Below are positions 1 to 7,522 of a DNA stretch of 57,178 nucleotides, one piece after another. The stretch covers positions 1-57,178 of the forward strand of contig JAEZGH010000173.1 in NCBI GenBank assembly GCA_023417065.1. The letters are read 5' to 3'. Below the pieces are notes generated by a model. It was given only the letters and a program-made list of their open reading frames with translations, searched no databases and was not told the DNA's origin. The translations under genes were made by a program, and so were the position numbers. Source of the DNA: Bacteroidota bacterium. GTDB lineage: Bacteria; Bacteroidota; Bacteroidia; Cytophagales; Cyclobacteriaceae. Each line of letters opens with the position of its first letter. The first letter of the stretch is position 1.

Positions 1-1
1 G

Positions 2-127
2 TGGAATGCACATTGTATTGACGGCAAAACGGCAGCACAATCGCTCGCAACGCATTACGCGAATTATGATTGGCGGGTGGAGCTGATGAATAAGTGTAAC
101 CAGCGGTCAGCGCAGTGGGAGTTTTAG
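2..127 (+). CDS. C-terminal end of an unidentified protein (partial)
   Basis: An open frame enters from the left edge and runs 41 codons to a TAG at 125-127. The residue mix (aromatic, polar, ending QWEF) looks coding, but too little remains to name a family. The next gene on this strand starts 352 bases later, so this is probably the last gene of an upstream unit. It could also be a chance open frame. Confidence 0.4.
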   Translation, partial: WNAHCIDGKTAAQSLATHYANYDWRVELMNKCNQRSAQWEF

Positions 128-479
128 CACAGTCTGGCCGGTTGCCGGAAAAAAAGGTTCAAAATTATGGTTCAGATTCCCGGGCGACCATGCCTGGGAG
201 CTGTAACATTTAGTGCCTGGTAGTGTGTTTGCTGCCGGTTGCCGTTCCCTGTTGGCGGTTAATCATGCGACAATTGCGATCTCGTGGGACGTGTGTTTTT
301 GATTACTGAATTTTAAGTCTGCACGGACCAAAACTGGCAACTGGCTCGCCGGCAACTGGCAATCTAAATCCTCCTTAACAACGGCAGCTCCCCATGAAAA
401 CAGGGGTTGTAAATCGGGAACAAATGCATTTTCCGAACAATGTAAAATTGCCATCTTCGTTAGTCGTTGGAGAAATTGT
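128..479. other. Intergenic stretch with degenerate GTTGCCGG/CCGGCAAC repeats
   Basis: I see no convincing gene in these 352 bases. They contain several copies of a short GC-rich motif (GGCCGGTTGCCGG at 136-148, a second copy near 231-245, and an inverted copy in the CTGGC-rich run at 331-360). The same motif recurs in other gaps of this window. The promoter of the following receptor gene must lie here, but no clear TAnnTTTG element is visible. Confidence 0.5.
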
Positions 480-2867
480 ATGAAAAAGGCGCACCTTATT
501 TTTGCGATTTTCTTATCATTTCAAGCTTACAGTCAATCGGTCACTGTTTCGGGGTTCGTAACCGAAAAAGAAACGGGGGAACACATTCCCTACGCCAATG
601 TCTCAGTCCACGCTACTGACGAAGGAGCCGTTTCAAATGCCTATGGATTTTATTCGCTCACTATTCCAACAAACACATCATCAGAATTAACATTCAGCCA
701 CGTTGGTTACCGGCGTAGTATTATTATCATAACACCAGTTCGCGATACCACGATCAACATTGGGCTTGAAACTGCCATTAACCTTTTAAGGGAGGTGGAG
801 ATTTTAGAGGGAATGGATTTCAGACCAAACTCACTCAACCACCAACGGATTAATCCAGACCTGATTCAGAAATCTCCAGCCCTGCTTGGAGAGAACGACC
901 TATTCAAGGTAATCCAGCTGTTGCCGGGAGTCCAGCGCGGGATTGAGGGTTCTAATGCATTCTATGTTCGTGGCGGGGGCGCAGACCAAAATCTTATCAT
1001 ACTGGACGAAGCCACAGTTTATAACGCGAACCACTTGTTTGGATTCCTTTCCGTTTTCAACCCCGACGCGATCAAAGACATCAACTTCTATAAAGGATCC
1101 TACCCTGCCCGTTACGGCGGAAGAATTGCTTCCGTAACGGACATTCAAATGAAAGACGGCAATAAAAACAAAATAAAAGCCGAAGGCGGTATCGGTATTC
1201 TTTCCGGCAGACTCACCGTGGATGGTCCTCTGTGCAAACATGGTTCAACTTTTATGGTATCCGGCAGGCGGAGCTTCATTGACTTGCTAACACGGCCATT
1301 TATGTCAAGTGATGACCGTGAGGGATACCGCTTTTACGATTCCAATATCAAGACCAGTTTCAAAGTTGACCAAAAGAACACCTTATTGGTAACTGCATAT
1401 TTTGGAGGCGACAAAATTGCAACAAGGCAGAGAGAGACACGTCAACAATCCTCCATTCAAAGCGACACTAACCTGGGCTGGGCGAACCGGAATGGCTCAG
1501 TGCGATGGAACCATATTCTCTGCGACAAGGTATTTTCAAACACCAGTCTTATCTACAGCCAATATGACTTCTTTCTCACAGATTCATACAGACGTTCAGG
1601 CTCAAGTCCAAACTATTCGTATTCAGAGTACCTGTCACAAATTAAAGACTATACCATAAAGCATGACGTCGACATCTATTTGTCCAATTCTCACACTTTA
1701 AAATCGGGAATCAGTATGGCAATACATGCCTTCAGACCACGAGCATTCTACTCCAAAGACGAAGCGCACTCCGAAGAGACGAGAAATTCACAAAGCTACG
1801 AGACGCGGGAGTTCACCCTTTTCGTCGACGATGGCTGGAGGATTTCGGAAAGAATGGTGGTTGATATCGGAATGCGTGCTGGATACGTGGTCACAAAAGA
1901 TAAAATTTACACGGTTCTGGAACCGCGCATGCAGGCTCACTACAGCCTACCCAATCGAATTACTTTCAATGCAGGTTATGCGCGCACGAATCAGTTCATG
2001 CACCTGCTATCGAATACCGGAGTAGGCCTCCCAACAGATTTATGGGTTCCCGTTACCTCAAATGCTCCCCCACAACAGGGAGATCAGCTGTCAGGAGGTG
2101 TTTCAAAATGGTTTCAGATAAACAATTCACAATACCTCGTATCCATCGAATCATACCGGCGCTTTCTCAGAAATATCATCACCTATAAACAGGACGCGGA
2201 GTTCCTGGATACCGATGAACTCTCAAATGAGATGCAATGGGAAAACAACATTACAACGGGAAAAGGTGAGAGCTATGGTACAGAGTTATTCATTGAGAAA
2301 AAAAGCGGCAGGCTGCAAGGCTGGCTTGGTTATACCATCTCATGGGTCGCTCACGAATTTCCGGGAATCAATAGCGGAAAACCATTTTTCCCAAAACACG
2401 ACAGCAGACATAACATCGTACTGTATGGCAGTTACAACGCATCCGACAAGGTAAGCCTGACCGCAAGCTGGATATTTGCAACTGGTTCAGCCATGACTGT
2501 TCCCCACGGTTATTACTACGCCAACTTCAGCACCTCATCGCGCCTGATACCCATTCAACTGCCCGATGGGTCCTATGGTACTTTTGAAGACGATGGCATG
2601 GGCCGCGCTCCTTACGCAGGTTCCGTGAATAGCTTCAGAGGCGACAACTATCACAGGCTTGACGTGAGCGTCAGGCTGCACAGGAAGAAAAAGAGCTACG
2701 AACGATACTGGGAATTCGGCCTTTTCAATGCATATAACCGCAAGAATCCCTATTACTATTACTTGGAGGCTTCCAACGATTTTGTTAACCAGGGCCAACG
2801 CTATGAACTAAAGAAAAAGGCACTATTCCCGATTCTTCCTTCAGTAAGCTATAACTTCAAATTTTAA
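480..2867 (+). CDS. TonB-dependent outer membrane receptor with carboxypeptidase-like N-terminal domain
   Basis: This 795-residue protein starts with a signal peptide ending near AYSQS. A carboxypeptidase-regulatory-like beta domain follows at about residues 22-105 (VSGFVTEKETGEHIPYANV), then a plug domain at about 120-230 (LLPGVQRG, FYVRGGGADQN, YPARYGGR). The rest is a long barrel rich in aromatic residues. Such receptors take up a bound ligand across the outer membrane using TonB energy; the ligand cannot be read from sequence. The stop is four bases before the DUF4249 gene, so the two are co-transcribed. There is no FecI/FecR-type regulator and no SusD partner beside it, which argues against a classical glycan-uptake locus. 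Confidence 0.93.
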   Translation: MKKAHLIFAIFLSFQAYSQSVTVSGFVTEKETGEHIPYANVSVHATDEGAVSNAYGFYSLTIPTNTSSELTFSHVGYRRSIIIITPVRDTTINIGLETAINLLREVEILEGMDFRPNSLNHQRINPDLIQKSPALLGENDLFKVIQLLPGVQRGIEGSNAFYVRGGGADQNLIILDEATVYNANHLFGFLSVFNPDAIKDINFYKGSYPARYGGRIASVTDIQMKDGNKNKIKAEGGIGILSGRLTVDGPLCKHGSTFMVSGRRSFIDLLTRPFMSSDDREGYRFYDSNIKTSFKVDQKNTLLVTAYFGGDKIATRQRETRQQSSIQSDTNLGWANRNGSVRWNHILCDKVFSNTSLIYSQYDFFLTDSYRRSGSSPNYSYSEYLSQIKDYTIKHDVDIYLSNSHTLKSGISMAIHAFRPRAFYSKDEAHSEETRNSQSYETREFTLFVDDGWRISERMVVDIGMRAGYVVTKDKIYTVLEPRMQAHYSLPNRITFNAGYARTNQFMHLLSNTGVGLPTDLWVPVTSNAPPQQGDQLSGGVSKWFQINNSQYLVSIESYRRFLRNIITYKQDAEFLDTDELSNEMQWENNITTGKGESYGTELFIEKKSGRLQGWLGYTISWVAHEFPGINSGKPFFPKHDSRHNIVLYGSYNASDKVSLTASWIFATGSAMTVPHGYYYANFSTSSRLIPIQLPDGSYGTFEDDGMGRAPYAGSVNSFRGDNYHRLDVSVRLHRKKKSYERYWEFGLFNAYNRKNPYYYYLEASNDFVNQGQRYELKKKALFPILPSVSYNFKF

Positions 2868-2871
2868 CGAA

Positions 2872-3741
2872 ATGAGGTTTTCAATTTTGATAATAATACT
2901 GATTCATGTTCTCGTTTCCTGTGATCCGCACGTAGAAGTGGAAAGTATCACCCCGGAAAAGTTGCTTTCAGTATCATGTTTTATCAGTCCACAGGATACG
3001 GTATTTACGGCATACGTTTACCGCGGAAGTCGGCATGGCTCTACCATCAATCTGGATTCCGCCGCGGTAAAAGATGCCCGCGTTACCCTATCAGATGGGA
3101 TCGCGTCCGACACGCTGACTTTGACTCATGTTGATCATCCCATAACAGGAATCAGAAGCTATCGATACGTGTGTCGCAAAAGAAATGTCAACGTGATTGC
3201 AGGTGGTACGTACTACCTGAGAGTAGAAACGCCTGCCGGAGGTGTCGCGACCTCCAACTGCACAATTCCTCCTGAGGCCAGTACCCCCATCATAACAGGT
3301 GAACGCGTCGGCGATGATTACCACTATACGATAGCATGGAGCGCTCCGCGGCCCCACAAGTACTTTGTTCTCGACGTAACTGCTGAAGGATTCTACGAAG
3401 TCTCCACACCCGACGGCCCGCGCCGCATCAGTGTATACACACGGGTACTGGATTCACCTCCCTTTCCCAGTGATGCTCAACTGCCCTATAATGAGTACCA
3501 GGGGATCCTTGGCAACGCATACGTTGCTGAATCGCCACTGCTCCGTGTCACCGTGAAAAATATTGAAGAAGGGCTGTTCAAATACTTTCGAAGCTACGCG
3601 CAATATCAGGACTGGAACTCGAACAACTCCGGCAACATGCTACCAAATTTCCGGCCGATGCCGTTAATTTATTCGAACGTAGATGGTGGGGTTGGTTATT
3701 TCGGAGGGTATAATCAAACTGCGGTGGAAGTTTATTTTTGA
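2872..3741 (+). CDS. DUF4249 family lipoprotein
   Basis: The 289-residue product has a lipoprotein signal with cysteine at residue 17 (LVSCD), followed by beta-rich sequence (VKDARVTLSDG, GGTYYLRVETPAGG) and the C-terminal VGYFGGYN-type segment typical of DUF4249. These proteins are Bacteroidota-specific and usually sit directly downstream of a TonB-dependent receptor, as here with a four-base gap. The likely role is a surface- or periplasm-exposed partner of that receptor, but no biochemical function is established. Family assignment is from overall pattern and context. Confidence 0.83.
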   Translation: MRFSILIIILIHVLVSCDPHVEVESITPEKLLSVSCFISPQDTVFTAYVYRGSRHGSTINLDSAAVKDARVTLSDGIASDTLTLTHVDHPITGIRSYRYVCRKRNVNVIAGGTYYLRVETPAGGVATSNCTIPPEASTPIITGERVGDDYHYTIAWSAPRPHKYFVLDVTAEGFYEVSTPDGPRRISVYTRVLDSPPFPSDAQLPYNEYQGILGNAYVAESPLLRVTVKNIEEGLFKYFRSYAQYQDWNSNNSGNMLPNFRPMPLIYSNVDGGVGYFGGYNQTAVEVYF

Positions 3742-3928
3742 TTCGCGATTGGACAGACATTGGGTGCGCAGTTATGCGGGACAGTCAGGTCTCGGGGACA
3801 GGTGTTCACTTTGCAACCAATTAGAACTCCGGAATCAGAAATAATGGACAGGGTACATAAGATCTTTGAAAGTTTCTGATTCCTCATCAGGATTTCCAAT
3901 AACGTTTTACGCAGTCGGTTTTACGGAA

Positions 3929-4522
3929 TTAATCGATACCCAAATCATATGTTATCCGGTGCTCCAGTTTTATTCCCTGCACCGAAATTCCCTGGGTCTC
4001 GCTTATTATTCCTATTACCGCTCTCTCAACGTCACCTTTGTCGAACAACGAGTCGCGATGAATCAAGTCATCGAAATTCACAGATAATGTCCAGTTAACC
4101 AGGTCCCCTATCGTCCCCGTCGTTACTGGTGCCGATCTCGTCCATATCTTGAAGCCCAATATCTTCTGTTCTTTTTCCCTATTAGGATCAACGTCGAGAC
4201 CAGAAAGGGGCGGCAAACGTAATTTCAATTCCTTCTCCATCTCCGTCCAATACGTTTTGAGGTCTCCGGTTAGAACATCTCTGATTTTTGCGTCTGGTCT
4301 AATACGATCTTTCTCAATTCCGCATCTATCCGACAGGTAATACCTTAGTTTGTAAAACAAGATTAGGGATTTACACTTTTCTGTAGGATTGACCGACACC
4401 TTGGCAAAAACACAGTCGACGAAATCCTGAACCGTAACAATTTTCCCGGCGTCATTCTCGGGGATGGAGATGTCAAAGTATTCTTCCACCCGCATCAATA
4501 ATTCAACACTGTCTAGTCCCAT
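3929..4522 (-). CDS. Acyl-carrier-like protein with permuted halves
   Basis: This 197-residue protein begins directly with the phosphopantetheine-serine segment of an acyl carrier protein: GLDSVELLMRVEEYFDI, candidate serine at residue 5, then helix III/IV-like sequence to about residue 40. Residues 52-147 look like a second, complete carrier fold without the serine (KDRIRPDAKIRDVL ... TIGDLVNWTL). The last 35 residues look like helix I of a carrier protein and stop at YDLGID, just where DS would normally follow. The two ends would therefore make one carrier domain if joined. The start is the first ATG after the stop of the DUF1801 gene 39 bases upstream, with no usable start between. No fatty-acid or polyketide enzyme is adjacent, so the acyl partner is unknown. 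Confidence 0.75.
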   Translation of the reverse strand: MGLDSVELLMRVEEYFDISIPENDAGKIVTVQDFVDCVFAKVSVNPTEKCKSLILFYKLRYYLSDRCGIEKDRIRPDAKIRDVLTGDLKTYWTEMEKELKLRLPPLSGLDVDPNREKEQKILGFKIWTRSAPVTTGTIGDLVNWTLSVNFDDLIHRDSLFDKGDVERAVIGIISETQGISVQGIKLEHRITYDLGID

Positions 4523-4561
4523 GGCAGATCTATATTCATCTTTAAATACGAGGTTCCTATT

Positions 4562-4999
4562 TTATTCCATCCCCAGCGTCTCCAGGTGCTTCACCTTGTG
4601 GTACGTCAGTGCTGCCTTTATGCATGCCTTCAATTCCCTTTCAGGCAACTTCTGGTTCAGACTGAAGACAATCGCACGGTTTCCTTCGTATTGAAATCTG
4701 TTACCGTATATCAGCCTGAACGTATCCACCAATCGGCTCGTGCATTGAAAATACATTGCGTACTGGTCGGGGGATTTTTGTTTCCAGTCCATTCGCAAAG
4801 TGCTGCCGTTTCGGGTTACAAAACCCGGCTCACCCCATTTGAGGGTCTCAACCATTTCGTCAATACCTTCTTCTTCGGCAGTTTCAATTACCAGCTCCCG
4901 TAGATATTTCATTTTCCCCCGTACGCGTTCAGGGTATGCGGCAAACTTTTCACTTACTTTCGGGTTTGTTTTCAATTTAAGCTTTCCCATCAATAGCAT
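4562..4999 (-). CDS. DUF1801 (YdhG-like) domain protein
   Basis: The 145-residue protein shows the DUF1801 pattern: a helical start with a conserved hydrophobic stretch (MKYLRELVIETAEE), WGEPGFV at about residue 55, then YFQCTS and FSLNQKLPERELKACIKAALTYHK. The fold is small, alpha/beta and cytoplasmic, and the molecular function is not established. An ATG three codons inside (MGKLKLK) is an alternative start. The acyl-carrier-like gene follows 39 bases downstream on the same strand, so they may be co-transcribed. Confidence 0.8.
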   Translation of the reverse strand: MLLMGKLKLKTNPKVSEKFAAYPERVRGKMKYLRELVIETAEEEGIDEMVETLKWGEPGFVTRNGSTLRMDWKQKSPDQYAMYFQCTSRLVDTFRLIYGNRFQYEGNRAIVFSLNQKLPERELKACIKAALTYHKVKHLETLGME

Positions 5000-5212
5000 T
5001 TGTACGCTATCAAACGTTATCCTCGCGTTACTGTTTTATCTTTTGATTCTTTGATTTAACCACAGGTATCTGGGTGCTACACGGCAATATTTATAGTTCA
5101 ATTCTCATCAACAAAACTTTTTAAAATTATCGGATAACTAACGACCCTGCAACCCGGTGAACTAGCCCTGCCAACAAAACACCCGGCAATCTGCCACCCA
5201 GCCACCCGAGAT

Positions 5213-5904
5213 CTACCCCGCCACCCAACTTACCATTCCCTTCCACCCCTCTGTGCCTGGAACGGTAACGAGAATCGCAATCTCCACGGCCCAACACACA
5301 AAAAACAGCGCATACGGACTCCTGAGTATCGCCTTGTTGAGCTTTACCTTCTCATACACGATGATACACAGTGGAATCAAAAACGGTACGATCACGGCTG
5401 CAGGAAGTCCAAGGCCGGGTTTGATGTGATTGAACAACCGCGACATCCCCGGATTCAATACGATGATCGTCGCTGCCACAATAAAGCCTACATGCCACCG
5501 CAGGTTTCGCCTGTTCACCATGGCCAATGTGAAATACGCTGAAAAGCTCACGATATCGAGAACACCGATAACCGAAGATATCGCTGCGGCATTCATTGAT
5601 TCACCCACCAGCTTTCGTGTCTGGCCAAGCACCAGCAAGGCCATCGTCGTTACCATAACCGGTGCGATGACGTACGCAAGGTTGCCGATGCGGCGGTGCA
5701 GGGCTGCGTTACCGCTTCTGATCAACAGGGGTTGAACAATGGTGATGGCAAGCCAGGAAAGAAACGCCACAAAATGAATATGGATGACAAGCGAGAACTT
5801 CCCGTAGCGGGGAATGAACTCAGGTAAGAACTATAGAATCCGATAACGGAAATTGCCGCAATCGAGGCGAAGATAAGGGTCAGGGTCAGGTATTTACGCT
5901 CCAT
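5213..5904 (-). pseudogene. Frameshifted multi-helix membrane protein gene
   Basis: Two frames together give one membrane protein. The 5' part starts at MERKYLTLTLIFAS (5904) and reads to GFYSSYL. The 3' part continues in another frame as EFIPRYGKFSLV, into HFVAFLSWLAITIVQPLL and on to WVAG at 5213. The switch is near 5818-5826, and neither frame alone gives a sensible protein across it: the upstream frame degenerates and the downstream frame has a TAG just before. A single missing base explains it, either a real mutation or a sequencing error. The joined product would be about 230 residues with six or seven hydrophobic segments. I do not recognise the family. Confidence 0.7.
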
Positions 5905-6291
5905 GTGAATGTGTAGCTGATTGAATGTAACCATCGTCACTGGTTCTCCCCTTCTGCGACGCAGTTTTTTGCATGGTCACGTTATGGTACCACTGCATCA
6001 GGCGTGCCGGACTAATCCTTCAGTAAGTGTTCATAGCCTGTATCCGTCACTACTCACAATATAATTCAATTGCGGTTGAAAAAACAGCGCAACGGCGTCA
6101 ATGTCCCCGTTTTGAAAAGGCATGTCAGTGTCGCGATGAATCAGATACCAAACCCCGTTTCCGGCGCATATTTTATGTTATCATCGGAAATTCTTTCGAA
6201 AAATAAAATTTCTTTCGATTGCATTTGGGGGCATTCCCGGGTTTACGTGCTATAGCCATGTCAGAGCACCCAAACCTAAACAAATCGTTAT
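5905..6291. other. Intergenic stretch, no gene seen
   Basis: These 387 bases lie between divergent genes. I find no convincing coding frame; the longest frame (from about 6070) has no recognisable domain. The part from about 6170 to 6230 is AT-rich and probably carries the promoter of the small protein at 6292. Confidence 0.45.
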
Positions 6292-6498
6292 ATGTACAGC
6301 AAAGGTGACAAAATCAAACTTCTCGATGGAAGTCCGGGGCAGGTTGAATGCGTTGTAAAAACCGGCATCAAAAACATTTACCGTATCGTTTTCGTCCAGA
6401 CCGGCGAAGAAGGCTATTTTGAAGAAGACAAACTGATTCACGTTGAATCCGCCCCGCGTCCCTGGTGGAAGCGTTTGATGAAACGTAACGCGGTATAA
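6292..6498 (+). CDS. Small basic SH3-like protein of unknown function
   Basis: The 68-residue product has short alternating beta strands (GDKIKLLDG, GQVECVVKTG, YRIVFVQTGEEGYFEEDKLIHV) and a basic tryptophan-containing tail (WWKRLMKR). This resembles a small SH3/KOW-type barrel that might bind nucleic acid or protein, but that is only a structural guess. It stands alone between a frameshifted gene and the HxlR regulator. The start at 6292 is the only ATG that keeps the whole barrel. Confidence 0.55.
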   Translation: MYSKGDKIKLLDGSPGQVECVVKTGIKNIYRIVFVQTGEEGYFEEDKLIHVESAPRPWWKRLMKRNAV

Positions 6499-6583
6499 TT
6501 TCTTCGTAGGAACGCTGTCTAGACCATGCAGTATCAGCTGCACGGACCTCTTTTGCTCTCCTCGTAACATGCGACGACGTCTG

Positions 6584-6973
6584 TCACGCCGGAACTTCTT
6601 CCATACGCAGAATGCGTTCGCGGTGCTTCACACCCCACTGATGCAACGCATCGACTACTGGATAAAGACTTTCGCCGTGTTCGGTAAGCGTATACGATAC
6701 TGTTATGGGTGATGTATCAAATACTTCACGCTTGACGAGCTCGTTGACTTCAAGATCCTTAAGTTCTTTTGACAACATTCTGGGCGTAATTCCTTCAATC
6801 ATTCGCTGCAGCTCTTTGAAACGCCTCGGCCCGTGGGTAAGGTGAAAAACAATCAACAGCTTCCATTTGCCACTCACTATGTCGAGCGTGTCGCGGATGG
6901 GAAGAATCTCCTTGCCGCAGCCTGAATCTTTCACGGGTACACACATGGTTTTTTCTGTTTTTCTGTTCAACAT
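6584..6973 (-). CDS. HxlR-family winged-helix transcriptional regulator
   Basis: The 129-residue protein carries the HxlR pattern: RDTLDIVSGKWKLLIVFHL, GPRRFKELQRMIEGITPRML, then SYTLTEHGESLYPVV. The winged helix fills almost the whole protein. Cysteines lie near the N-terminus (MCVPVKDSGCGK); in related regulators such cysteines sense electrophiles or oxidants. The gene is divergent from a DoxX-family gene, and two copies of CCGGTATACCA lie between them. The simplest reading is a local repressor of itself and the DoxX gene. MCVPVK, nine codons inside, is an alternative start. Confidence 0.9.
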   Translation of the reverse strand: MLNRKTEKTMCVPVKDSGCGKEILPIRDTLDIVSGKWKLLIVFHLTHGPRRFKELQRMIEGITPRMLSKELKDLEVNELVKREVFDTSPITVSYTLTEHGESLYPVVDALHQWGVKHRERILRMEEVPA

Positions 6974-6992
6974 AAAAATAGTTCATTTTGTG

Positions 6993-7021
6993 CCGGTATA
7001 CCAGCGGAAACCGGTATACCA
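6993..7021. promoter_or_regulatory. Two direct CCGGTATACCA sites, probable HxlR operator
   Basis: CCGGTATACCA occurs at 6993-7003 and again at 7011-7021. Each copy contains the perfect 8-bp palindrome GGTATACC, and their centres are 18 bases apart. They lie between the divergent HxlR and DoxX genes, next to a promoter-like TATACTTTG on the minus strand. HxlR-family dimers often bind paired GTATAC-like sites, which fits autoregulation and control of DoxX. Confidence 0.6.
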
Positions 7022-7078
7022 AAGTATAGCGTTGCGAATCGTGCCCCTGAGGCTGGCAATTTTGGAAGAAAAAAAACT

Positions 7079-7453
7079 ATGAAAACGCTAACATTGATTG
7101 TGAGGATTGCCACCGGGCTGTTGTACGCTGCAAGTGCTGTGATGTATTTTCTCAATATGATGCCCGAGGCAGAACTGTCGGGCGCAACCGCTCAGTTTGT
7201 AGGAGGACTCGCCGCTGCAGGATACTTTATGCCTTTCCTGAAGGTCGTCGAACTCGTCGGTGGACTAACGCTTATCGCCGGAAGATTTGTCCCGCTTGCC
7301 GCGGTAATTCTGTTTCCAATAACCCTCAACATCTTCCTCTTTCACGCATTCCTCGCACCTGACGGCATGCTCATCCCGATTCTCCTCCTGGCTGCAAATC
7401 TGTTTCTCGCCTTCGCGTATCGGGAAAGGTACAGGCTTATGCTTCAGCCGTAG
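7079..7453 (+). CDS. DoxX-family small membrane protein
   Basis: The 124-residue protein has four hydrophobic segments and the DoxX-type pattern (RIATGLLYAASAVMYFLN, GYFMPFLKVVELVGGLTLI, FVPLAAVILFPITLN). DoxX-like proteins lie in the inner membrane and have been linked to redox stress and respiratory electron transfer, but this subgroup is uncharacterised. The gene is divergent from an HxlR regulator. A CAATTTTG element at 7057-7064 could be its -7 box, 15 bases before the ATG. Confidence 0.83.
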   Translation: MKTLTLIVRIATGLLYAASAVMYFLNMMPEAELSGATAQFVGGLAAAGYFMPFLKVVELVGGLTLIAGRFVPLAAVILFPITLNIFLFHAFLAPDGMLIPILLLAANLFLAFAYRERYRLMLQP

Positions 7454-7464
7454 TGAGGCTCAGG

Positions 7465-7502
7465 TTTCAGGGTCAAGGCTTGGTCAACCTTGACCCCTGA
7501 AA
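7465..7502. terminator. Bidirectional hairpin between convergent genes
   Basis: TTTCAGGGTCAAGG (7465-7478) pairs with CCTTGACCCCTGAAA (7488-7502) with a single bulged base. The hairpin lies between the ends of the DoxX gene (plus strand) and the molybdenum hydroxylase operon (minus strand), as expected for a shared terminator. Confidence 0.7.
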
Positions 7503-7522
7503 TGTGAACATTGAAGCGGAAT

